Below are positions 14,254-20,463 of a stretch of 64,000 bases of DNA, in pieces; within the stretch, counting starts at the first letter, position 1; each line of letters opens with the position of its first letter. The notes under the pieces are model-generated. The model was not told where the DNA came from, did no database searches, and saw only the letters and a program-made list of their open reading frames with translations. The stretch is from positions 1 to 64,000 of the IMG/VR virus record IMGVR_UViG_3300042380_000637; one strand, 5' to 3'. The translations under genes were made by a program, and so were the position numbers. The stretch comes from a virus.

Positions 14254-14335
14254 TCCGGAGCGAGGCGTATACAGCCTGTGTGTGTGCTGTATAGCGGGTT
14301 CGAATCCCGCCTCCGGAACAATGCCAATATCGGCA
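14254..14335 (+). ncRNA. tRNA-like element 7 plus trailing hairpin
   Basis: Acceptor TCCGGAG (14254-14260) pairs fully with CTCCGGA (14311-14317), and the T-arm GCGGG/CCCGC encloses TTCGAAT. The insert is identical to element 2, with the 8-bp hairpin and TG-repeat loop. The base after the acceptor is A (ACA) instead of G (GCA). The trailing hairpin TGCC/GGCA spans 14322-14335. A short hairpin TCGTG-TAA-CACGA (14238-14250) stands just upstream. It precedes the gene at 14356. Confidence 0.8.
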
Positions 14336-14355
14336 GATTACTTAATATCATCTAT

Positions 14356-14610
14356 ATGAAAAACGAAAAGGAATTATCCGAACACTGGAACGGCAAAGCC
14401 GCCACACTTGTTGGCAAAACCATTGCAAGCGCAAGGTATATGACGCAGGACGAGGCAGATGCATTTGGGTGGAGCAAGCGGGCGCTGTTTATTAAGTTTA
14501 CCGATGGCTCATACATCATACCCACAAGAGATGACGAGGGGAATGATGGCGGCTCTATACAAGGCCACAATGGCAAGAATAATTTAAACATGTCTTTTCC
14601 AACACTTTAA
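14356..14610 (+). CDS. Small hypothetical protein
   Basis: This 84-residue protein starts MKNEKELSEHWNGKAATLVG. The segment KTIASARYMTQDEADAFGWSKRALFIKFTDGSYIIPTRDDEGNDGG is a pattern seen in many phages and bacteria: a small beta-barrel protein with GW..R and a DG.....P.RD.EGND-type C-terminus. The function of that family is unknown to me. The ATG lies 20 nt after element 7's hairpin; a longer frame would run into the element and is rejected. Confidence 0.65.
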   Translation: MKNEKELSEHWNGKAATLVGKTIASARYMTQDEADAFGWSKRALFIKFTDGSYIIPTRDDEGNDGGSIQGHNGKNNLNMSFPTL

Positions 14611-14621
14611 ATCATATACAA

Positions 14622-14798
14622 ATGACTGCTGAAAATTTAAAAGCACTTATGGAATTAATCACTATCCGCGAAAACCTCGTGGTGCTACAAAATAATCTTG
14701 CACCGGATGGCGGAATGGTGGAGGAGAACACACCGGATGCACACCTGTGGGATGCGATTATACATGTGCAAAGGGCAATCATGGCATTGAAATCCTAA
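14622..14798 (+). CDS. Short hypothetical protein
   Basis: The frame encodes 58 residues beginning MTAENLKALMELITIREN and ending HVQRAIMALKS. It is helical at both ends with a polar centre (APDGGMVEENTPDAHLWDAI). It follows the gene at 14356 by 11 nt with the leader ATCATATACAA, so the two are probably co-translated. Function unknown. Confidence 0.55.
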   Translation: MTAENLKALMELITIRENLVVLQNNLAPDGGMVEENTPDAHLWDAIIHVQRAIMALKS

Positions 14799-14820
14799 AT
14801 TATACACATAGATTATGGTA

Positions 14821-14857
14821 GGGGGCAGATTTTTTCTTCGCAAAAAAATTTGCTCCC
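14821..14857 (+). terminator. Long hairpin, candidate terminator
   Basis: Positions 14821-14835 pair with 14843-14857 to give a 15-bp stem. Two of the pairs are G-T in DNA, so the structure exists at RNA level on the plus strand. The loop is CTTCGCA. A short T tract follows. It ends the unit 14356-14798. The rest of the gap to 14979 is A/T-rich without another clear signal. Confidence 0.5.
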
Positions 14858-14979
14858 TTTCCTGTTTGCGCATTATTGATTTTCGGCAAACCATTTTATT
14901 TTTGGGATGAACAAATATTTTTTTTTGATTATTGGTTTTTATTTCGGACATTTACGATTCACACTTTAACATTTATTTT

Positions 14980-15339
14980 ATGGAAAAACAAGATGAGTTT
15001 ACTTATGGGATAGCTTACTATCCAACGACATTGGCTGATATTAAGTTCTCGTATAGCGGGAAGGAGATTAAATCCAAGCTGGAATTGTATACGCTCTTAC
15101 TTACTCTTCGTGCAGAGGTGAGCGGGTATTTCATTGGAACGATAATCAAAAACGAAGGCCATTTGGTTGAAATTTTTGAAGTGGTGGTGGAAGTGGGTGA
15201 TGATGCTAAGCCGGAGTGGTGGCAGCACTCGTTGTTGCGCATATCCAAAGATGTATACAATGGCATGAGCGAACAGGACAGAACTAAATGGCTTCACGAC
15301 TGCCAAGCAAAAAAGTTTATTGGGGATATACAGGGCTAA
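14980..15339 (+). CDS. Hypothetical early protein
   Basis: I start at MEKQDEFTYG (119 residues), after an A/T-rich leader; the frame is open 48 nt further upstream. It has two beta-alpha segments (LYTLLLTLRAEVSGYFIGTI, EIFEVVVEVGDDAKPEWWQH) and ends DIQG. The stop TAA lies in the loop of a small hairpin GGGC-TAA-GCCC (15333-15343), 3 nt before element 8. Function unknown. Confidence 0.6.
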   Translation: MEKQDEFTYGIAYYPTTLADIKFSYSGKEIKSKLELYTLLLTLRAEVSGYFIGTIIKNEGHLVEIFEVVVEVGDDAKPEWWQHSLLRISKDVYNGMSEQDRTKWLHDCQAKKFIGDIQG

Positions 15340-15346
15340 GCCCGCA

Positions 15347-15430
15347 TCCGGAATGCATGGCTGTGTCAGATACGCTAAATGCGTATTTGAGAGGGTTCGA
15401 TTCCCTCTTCCGGAGCAATGCCATATGGCA
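15347..15430 (+). ncRNA. tRNA-like element 8 plus trailing hairpin
   Basis: Acceptor TCCGGAA (15347-15353) pairs with TTCCGGA (15408-15414). T-arm GAGGG/CCCTC (15391-15395 with 15403-15407) encloses TTCGATT. The 37-nt insert is the longest: a 13-nt single strand with GG, then a 9-bp arm (15367-15375 with 15381-15389, one wobble) with a 5-nt loop TAAAT. GCA and TGCCATATGGCA (15419-15430) follow. It precedes the gene at 15452. Confidence 0.8.
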
Positions 15431-15451
15431 GATTATTTAAACAATTCTTAT

Positions 15452-15637
15452 ATGCTAAAACTCAAATGGGGAGAAATCCCGCTCGGTTCAATGGTGTTTC
15501 TTCCGGATGGCAAGCCGCAGATGGTGATTGCCCGCAGCAAAAAATCTATAAGCGTACTCGACATGTACGACAACAAGCTTGTGCGCCACAGGCACAGCAG
15601 CATCGCCAGTGTATCATTTAAACGCGAAGACATATGA
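15452..15637 (+). CDS. Small hypothetical protein
   Basis: I start at MLKLKWGEIPLG (61 residues), 21 nt after the hairpin of element 8. The longer frame to 15320 would read through the element. It is beta-rich and basic (SMVFLPDGKPQMVIARSKKS, NKLVRHRHSS) and looks like a small SH3-like barrel. It overlaps the next gene by 4 nt. Function unknown. Confidence 0.55.
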   Translation: MLKLKWGEIPLGSMVFLPDGKPQMVIARSKKSISVLDMYDNKLVRHRHSSIASVSFKREDI

Positions 15638-15912
15638 TGAACGAGACAGTGCGCACACATACACGCCTTGCCCGTAAGTGTATATATAAAATGCTCAATG
15701 ACATGCTACCTGATGTTGGCACGGACAACAACAAACTTGACGAAGCAGAATCCCTGTTACAGGATGCTGTTCTGTATACCAAACAGGCAGATTTGCTTGC
15801 GCAGAAATACTACATAGATGTGCGAGACATGAGCGCATGGATTGTAACACACTACGGACATGTCGAACTGCGCAAGTTGATGCGGATGTATAACGAATAT
15901 AGAAACCAATAA
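15634..15912 (+). CDS. Hypothetical helical protein
   Basis: This 92-residue protein starts MMNETVRTHTRLARKCIYKM. It is helical throughout (EAESLLQDAVLYTKQADLLAQKYY, then GHVELRKLMRMYNEYRNQ). It has no membrane segment. The ATGA overlap with the previous gene indicates coupled translation. Function unknown. Confidence 0.55.
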   Translation: MMNETVRTHTRLARKCIYKMLNDMLPDVGTDNNKLDEAESLLQDAVLYTKQADLLAQKYYIDVRDMSAWIVTHYGHVELRKLMRMYNEYRNQ

Positions 15913-15913
15913 C

Positions 15914-16168
15914 ATGGAGACACAAATTATTATTAGCCCTAATGATAGCATGAAGCACATCAAGAGGATGAGCGTGCATTCGCGTGGAAGGTGGTGGTAT
16001 GCCATGCCCGATAACCCAAATAAGCTGTTGCCCATCAAGCGCCGTGGGCGCTATTGGGAATACTCGGTTCCATCCATATCCGGAATCGAACTGCAACGCG
16101 AGGACTTTCTGTATAACGCTCTCGTAGACATTCACCTATGTAAGGCCACTATCTACAACACCAAATGA
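15914..16168 (+). CDS. Small basic hypothetical protein
   Basis: This 84-residue protein starts METQIIISPNDSMKHIKRMS. It is basic and aromatic (HSRGRWWYAMPDNPNKLLPIKRRGRYWEY) and could bind nucleic acid. It follows the previous stop by 1 nt and overlaps the next start by 4 nt. Function unknown. Confidence 0.55.
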   Translation: METQIIISPNDSMKHIKRMSVHSRGRWWYAMPDNPNKLLPIKRRGRYWEYSVPSISGIELQREDFLYNALVDIHLCKATIYNTK

Positions 16169-16371
16169 GCATGTATACAACAGACAATGTAAGCATCGGA
16201 GATGTTGTGCATTTTAGAATTCTAATTGCCTACCGCCCGCACCGGAGCAAGAGTATAGTGTACGGATATGAGCGGACAGGCAGAGGGGTTCTCGTATCTT
16301 GCAATGGTGTGCGCAAGTCGTTCTTCTTGCGTTGGGAAGAAATCACCCGTGTATCCCCCGCAATCAAATGA
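16165..16371 (+). CDS. Small basic hypothetical protein
   Basis: This 68-residue protein starts MSMYTTDNVSIGDVVHFRIL. It has a beta-rich, basic core (AYRPHRSKSIVYGYERTGRGVLV, VRKSFFLRWEEITRV), again like a small SH3-like or KOW-like barrel. It is coupled at both ends by ATGA overlaps. Function unknown. Confidence 0.55.
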   Translation: MSMYTTDNVSIGDVVHFRILIAYRPHRSKSIVYGYERTGRGVLVSCNGVRKSFFLRWEEITRVSPAIK

Positions 16372-16508
16372 AGTTGTATATATTTCTGTTGCTTTTTCTG
16401 GTGTTTATTTTCTGGGGCAACACATATGCAATAGTGTGGGTGTGCGGAATCAGCGTATTCATTCCAATCAAGTATGCAAAAGACTTTATTGACAAAAGAT
16501 TAGGCTGA
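16368..16508 (+). CDS. Small membrane protein
   Basis: This 46-residue product starts MKLYIFLLLFLVFIFW, overlapping the previous stop by 4 nt. One or two hydrophobic segments span residues 2-33, and a short positive tail follows (KYAKDFIDKRLG). Other frame choices here give longer but less coherent proteins. It is probably an inner-membrane phage peptide of unknown role. Confidence 0.5.
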   Translation: MKLYIFLLLFLVFIFWGNTYAIVWVCGISVFIPIKYAKDFIDKRLG

Positions 16509-16582
16509 TTTACATACAGATAGGTGATGCCATTTTCTTGTAAAAAGCATCACCTATAATTTATTCACCTATATTTACATAA

Positions 16583-16828
16583 ATGTTTACTACTATGCTA
16601 AAATTTTACAGAATCGTATCTATTGCATCTGCCGTGATTGCCACGATTGGATATGGCGTTTTACTTTACCTGCATGGCACAAACAACATGCTTTTGCGTG
16701 AGCCTGTATGGGAGGGCAGCGGAATAGATGTCCATATTTCTTTAATGGCAGGAGGCTTTGTGTGGGTGTTAGTGTGTGCGTTTACGCATAGCCTCTACCT
16801 GTACGAAAAAAGTATGCGTTGTTATTGA
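16583..16828 (+). CDS. Two-helix membrane protein
   Basis: This 81-residue protein starts MFTTMLKFYRIVSIASAVIA. Hydrophobic segments at about residues 10-30 and 52-72 are joined by a polar loop (GTNNMLLREPVWEGSGIDVHI). It is the last gene of the rightward operon and is followed by a strong bidirectional terminator. Holin-like or envelope-modifying roles are possible; nothing decides. Confidence 0.55.
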   Translation: MFTTMLKFYRIVSIASAVIATIGYGVLLYLHGTNNMLLREPVWEGSGIDVHISLMAGGFVWVLVCAFTHSLYLYEKSMRCY

Positions 16829-16841
16829 CAGGTGTATTAAA

Positions 16842-16882
16842 CAAAAACAAGACGGGCGGCATATGGCTGCCCGTTTTTGTTT
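16842..16882. terminator. Bidirectional terminator between convergent operons
   Basis: ACGGGCGGC (16852-16860) pairs with GCTGCCCGT (16866-16874) around a 5-nt loop. The A-rich 5' flank and T-rich 3' flank give a U tract in both directions. It separates the rightward small-gene operon from the leftward replication operon. Confidence 0.8.
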
Positions 16883-16887
16883 ATACG

Positions 16888-17286
16888 CTATTTAATGTGG
16901 GCATCCCCCCACACAATGTCTTTTAGCTGGGGCGGTGTATATAAATTACTTTTCAGCACCTTCCCGTCCTCCCGATATACGGGCTTGCCATCTTCATCAA
17001 GCTTGCTCATGTTGCTGCGATGCACTTCTGCAAAGACATCTACCAGTTTGTCTCCCAGTCCCCATTCGTGAGCCGTTCCGAATAGGATGTATAGGCAATC
17101 AGCAATTGCGTCTGCTACGCCCACAACATCTCCTGCTACGCTTGCGGCCATCAGCTCGTTTACTTCCTCCTGCAGGAGTGAATGGCGCAGCACCATGCGT
17201 TCTGTGGATATGTGTTTGATTGTGGTGTTTACGGGATGCCCGAAGGCTCGGTGGAACTCTGCCACCTGTTTGATTTGCGTTTCCAT
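16888..17286 (-). CDS. MazG-like nucleotide pyrophosphohydrolase
   Basis: This 132-residue protein starts METQIKQVAEFHRAFGHPVN, the typical beginning of phage MazG/PRA-PH-like hydrolases, which remove pyrophosphate from (d)NTPs or alarmone-like nucleotides. The metal site is in LLQEEVNELMAASVAGDVVGVADAIADCLYI, giving the EExxE...D pattern. The tail SNMSKLDEDGKPVYREDGKVLKS is typical of this phage family. I chose the short start because its ATG overlaps the stop of the upstream HNH gene (TAATG). It may clean or adjust the nucleotide pool during replication. Confidence 0.85.
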   Translation of the reverse strand: METQIKQVAEFHRAFGHPVNTTIKHISTERMVLRHSLLQEEVNELMAASVAGDVVGVADAIADCLYILFGTAHEWGLGDKLVDVFAEVHRSNMSKLDEDGKPVYREDGKVLKSNLYTPPQLKDIVWGDAHIK

Positions 17287-17666
17287 TATTCTTCTCGTTG
17301 TTTCTTGGTTACACGGGCGTGGCACTCTTTGCACAGCACCTCCAAAAGATTTATATCTTCCACAAAAAGCTTTTCGCAAAACGCCGGGAGGTCTGTATAC
17401 GATTTCAGTGTCCCGGCGGGTATAATATGGTTTACCTCTACAGACTTGAGCGAAAACCATTGCGTGCAATGCTTGCACATGTAGCGTGTAGCTTTAACGC
17501 CATTGACGATTGTTCGTTTGCTTACAGCTTCCAGAGCCATCTTTTTCGGTTTCCAGAATCGGGTCATGCGCCTAAGCACACCGCGTATATTGCCCATGTG
17601 TTTGGCTTGTGTTTCTGTTCCTCCGTTCCGCGTGCGCTCTTTCAGGGTTCTTTTTTTTACTGCCAT
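17286..17666 (-). CDS. HNH endonuclease
   Basis: This 126-residue protein has a zinc-binding CKHC near residue 64, VEVNHIIPAG near residue 77 (the first H of HNH), and NLLEVLCKECHARVTKKQ near the end with the second Cys pair and final His. Such small phage HNH enzymes nick DNA in packaging, recombination or mobility. It lies in the replication operon, not next to the terminase, so packaging is less likely. The basic N-terminus (KKRTLKERTRN) supports DNA binding. Confidence 0.88.
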   Translation of the reverse strand: MAVKKRTLKERTRNGGTETQAKHMGNIRGVLRRMTRFWKPKKMALEAVSKRTIVNGVKATRYMCKHCTQWFSLKSVEVNHIIPAGTLKSYTDLPAFCEKLFVEDINLLEVLCKECHARVTKKQREE

Positions 17667-18055
17667 TCGCCCAATATCTCATTTGGAAGCGGCAAGTATA
17701 CACTAAATTCAGCCAAAGCCCAAGTTCGTATACTTTCCAAATACACTTCCATCTCAGCGGTGCTAAGCTTAGTTGTACTCTGAGCGAACATTTCCATTTC
17801 TCCCGTGTGAGGATTGGCCTTTGTATAAGCCAAAAACTTCTTGCGCAGGAGTTCGTGCATCTCGTCTTTGAAATACCCAAACTCGCTGGCAAGAATAGGG
17901 ACGATAACGCCCCAATAATATTTATTCTGTGCTTGACTGCGGGTTTGCTTTACACGCTCAAAGGATAGCGTGTGCTTTCCTCGCATCTGCTTGAGCAAAT
18001 CAAATAGCTTGCGCTTGTCTGATTCCTCGTCAAAGTCTATTGTAATAAAAGCCAT
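17657..18055 (-). CDS. NinB-like recombination protein (tentative)
   Basis: I start at MAFITIDFDE (132 residues); a start at 18106 (MEIGCVYDHM) is also open. The core TRSQAQNKYYWGVIVPILASEFG followed by DEMHELLRKKFLAY and the tail STAEMEVYLESIRTWALAEF recalls phage NinB proteins, which bind single-stranded DNA in recombination. It overlaps the HNH gene by 10 nt within the replication operon. The match is by eye. Confidence 0.5.
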   Translation of the reverse strand: MAFITIDFDEESDKRKLFDLLKQMRGKHTLSFERVKQTRSQAQNKYYWGVIVPILASEFGYFKDEMHELLRKKFLAYTKANPHTGEMEMFAQSTTKLSTAEMEVYLESIRTWALAEFSVYLPLPNEILGEWQ

Positions 18056-18195
18056 GCAATCAGTCCCAATACCAGACATATGGTCGTATACGCAGCCAAT
18101 CTCCACCTGCGCTCATCCGTTTCGGTTGTCAATACCCCCCAAAACGCAACTACACCAAGCATAAGAATAGTATATTTTACCAGCATCTCGCACAT
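18037..18195 (-). CDS. Short two-helix membrane protein
   Basis: The 52-residue frame starts MCEMLVKYTILMLGVVAFWG and ends LVLGLIAWLLLQ. Two hydrophobic segments (about residues 5-22 and 38-51) flank a charged loop TTETDERRWR. It overlaps the next gene's chosen start by 19 nt and fills a gap in the replication operon. Start at Met4 is also possible. Function unknown; the hairpin topology is clear. Confidence 0.5.
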   Translation of the reverse strand: MCEMLVKYTILMLGVVAFWGVLTTETDERRWRLAAYTTICLVLGLIAWLLLQ

Positions 18196-18207
18196 AAGCC
18201 CTATATA

Positions 18208-18444
18208 TTATTCGCCCCACTTCTCCCAGATAGCCATTGTGCGTATGTTTTCTATACACTGTTGGGCAATCTCCTTGTCGGCATCGTCTATTTCACTGAC
18301 AGTGTTGTTCTCAAATGCTTGCACCACCATGTTGCAAACTTTGATAGAGTTAAACTTCCCATGTTTCAGCAGATATTCCGCTATACGATTGATGATTATT
18401 GCCTCCGGCGTACTGGGCGTAATCAGTTCTTTTTTATTTTCCAT
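18208..18444 (-). CDS. Small hypothetical protein
   Basis: I start at MENKKELITP (78 residues), since the frame upstream reads like chance sequence. It is helical (EAIIINRIAEYLLKHGKFNSIKV, then ADKEIAQQCIENIRTMAIWEKW). It lies in the replication operon, 105 nt after the primase-helicase gene. Function unknown. Confidence 0.55.
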   Translation of the reverse strand: MENKKELITPSTPEAIIINRIAEYLLKHGKFNSIKVCNMVVQAFENNTVSEIDDADKEIAQQCIENIRTMAIWEKWGE

Positions 18445-18549
18445 GTGTTTAAAAATTGTTGTTTGGCAAATGTACGATAGTTTTGATAAATTAAAGAATC
18501 CATACGATGAATTTGTGCAATTAATAGACAAGCCTCCTGTCCCCTTTTT

Positions 18550-20463
18550 TTAGAAGGGAACCTCGTCATCGTTGGCCGGGAGAGGGGTGTGAACAACTTC
18601 TTCATGTTTTGTATAATTTTTTTCAGGACTTTTCCATATAGCCCATTGCATTCGGGCGGCCACCGCTTCCGCCATCGGGTCGCGATTGTTTTCAAATATA
18701 TACCTCCGCGTGGGAAGGTCGTATCTAAACTCGCTATAACCAAGCTTGCCCACCACCTTCTGCTTCTTAATCTTCTTTGCGTGAAACTCACACACGGGAC
18801 TGTTCATGTCGCTCCGGTTAAACGGACGGTGATATATGAGGATGTTGTGGCACTTGTTGTTCCACATCGCGCCACCAGCAAGGTCAAAGACATCCGGACA
18901 GGGATAGTCATCACCCACTTTCTTCAACCCTCGCGGGTGTGAGACGATAATCATAAAAACCTCGTTCTGCAGGGCGAAGCGGGAAAACTCCGCAAGCTGC
19001 ACCTCCAGATACTTGTCATCACGCCCGCCAAAAAGTTCGTAGTTGTTGGTGAGCTGATTCCACGGGTCAATAATACAGCCATCCACACGCTTCTTGATGA
19101 TAAGTTCCAGAAACCGTTCCCGTATATACTCCGGCGTAGGGGCGCTCTTCTCTGGATGGATGAAAATGAAATGCTTATTCACCCACTCGCGCACAAGCAT
19201 GTATAGCCCCAGTGTTGGGCGGGGTTTGTCAGGGAATATGGGATTGTATACGCAGTCGGCTCCAAGTATAATTTCTATAAGGTCGTTATAGAATTCCTCT
19301 GCCGGGTTGTCCTCCGGGGCGAAGATGGCGAACTTGCGTTTGTGCAGAACGGCATGCATTAACAGCATCCACTTGTTGATTTGGCTTTTGCCCATGTTCC
19401 CTATACCAGACAATAGCGTAAGTTCTCCGCGCTTCATCTTGTAATGGTTGTCTATCTCGCGCACGCCTATTTTTTCAAGCTGCTCATATCCGTTTTGGTA
19501 TAGGCCAGCAATGCTATCCTGAACATCGTCTGCAAATATCACATCTGCGGGACGAATGCTCTCATCGTATATATCCTGCGGGGTTTCCAATTTCACCTCC
19601 TCCAAGCTCTTCTTCTCAACGAGAACATCCTTGTCGAATGTCGCGCTCCCGCTCTTGCTCGCATTGGCTCTATACGCGGAAGCAATCACAATCTTGCACT
19701 CGCGCTTAGTGAAATCGCTCTGACCGCTAATGAAGTTGCTGTCGCAATGATAGAAGCAGTTTTCCTCTGATATACCAAATCGGCAACACGCACTGGCAAG
19801 ACGAAACAGGAAGTTGTTTCGCTCTCCGGAAGCAAATGATTTGCCCTTGTTTGTGAGCCATGTCAGCAGCCTCTTGAATGTATCATCTCCATCCACAATC
19901 TCCCGATTCACCTCCTGCTTTGTTACAAGCACATCCGTAAACGCGACATGTGATTCGTTGATGATGATGTCTGCGTCCCATGATTCAAAACACACACGCG
20001 ATTGGTTCACGCTGCTTGTATCCCACTTTCCATATGCCCCCTCAAAGTATTGTGATAGGGCGGCAAAGTGTTCTCTGTGCCTTTCGGGAGCGGCAATCTT
20101 CACCAAGAATTTAAGACCGTTCCCGCGAGGACTAATCCACACAGCGTATACATACGACAGGGATGCTATCTGCTGCTTCATCTCCAACAAGTTCTCTGCT
20201 GGGATGTCGTCTATATCACAGCAGATATATCCACTGTGCTGTATAAGCTTGTTGTCAAATCGCTCCTCAAATGTGCCGCTGAAACAGATTGAGGGCAGGG
20301 ATTTCTTTAACTGGTCTACGGCATGTGCATCTGATGTACTTCGTATAGCGAGAATCTTCTCCCGGCTCTTGCCATCCCGTATCCGGGAGAGCGCTGCGCC
20401 TATGTGGATGTGATGCCCATTGCGCTTTTCGTAGATGTCTTTGTATGCAGTAACTTTAGTCAT
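18550..20463 (-). CDS. Primase-helicase (BT4734/VirE-like N-terminus, DnaB/RepA-like ATPase)
   Basis: This replisome protein of 637 residues starts MTKVTAYKDIYEKRNG, whose ATG overlaps the preceding stop by 8 nt. Residues 60-220 hold YICCDIDDIP and WISPRGNGLKFLVKI, the pattern of the BT4734/VirE N-terminal primase-like domain common in Bacteroidetes elements. From about residue 340 comes a RecA-like ATPase: LTLLSGIGNMGKSQINKW (Walker A), VDGCIIDPWNQLTN (Walker B), FMIIVSHPRG and NKCHNILIYHRP. It would unwind and prime the phage DNA. The C-terminus ends NDDEVPF, an acidic tail like that of SSB. Confidence 0.85.
   Translation of the reverse strand: MTKVTAYKDIYEKRNGHHIHIGAALSRIRDGKSREKILAIRSTSDAHAVDQLKKSLPSICFSGTFEERFDNKLIQHSGYICCDIDDIPAENLLEMKQQIASLSYVYAVWISPRGNGLKFLVKIAAPERHREHFAALSQYFEGAYGKWDTSSVNQSRVCFESWDADIIINESHVAFTDVLVTKQEVNREIVDGDDTFKRLLTWLTNKGKSFASGERNNFLFRLASACCRFGISEENCFYHCDSNFISGQSDFTKRECKIVIASAYRANASKSGSATFDKDVLVEKKSLEEVKLETPQDIYDESIRPADVIFADDVQDSIAGLYQNGYEQLEKIGVREIDNHYKMKRGELTLLSGIGNMGKSQINKWMLLMHAVLHKRKFAIFAPEDNPAEEFYNDLIEIILGADCVYNPIFPDKPRPTLGLYMLVREWVNKHFIFIHPEKSAPTPEYIRERFLELIIKKRVDGCIIDPWNQLTNNYELFGGRDDKYLEVQLAEFSRFALQNEVFMIIVSHPRGLKKVGDDYPCPDVFDLAGGAMWNNKCHNILIYHRPFNRSDMNSPVCEFHAKKIKKQKVVGKLGYSEFRYDLPTRRYIFENNRDPMAEAVAARMQWAIWKSPEKNYTKHEEVVHTPLPANDDEVPF

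Noticed and set aside
10035-15417. Canonical tRNA genes or suppressor tRNAs
   Set aside because: No copy has a 7-nt anticodon loop on a 5-bp stem together with a D-arm, and all are shorter than functional tRNAs; stops in neighbouring genes are used normally.
10035-15417. A tmRNA tRNA-like domain
   Set aside because: The acceptor lacks the G3-U70 pair needed for alanylation, and no tag-encoding segment is joined to any copy.
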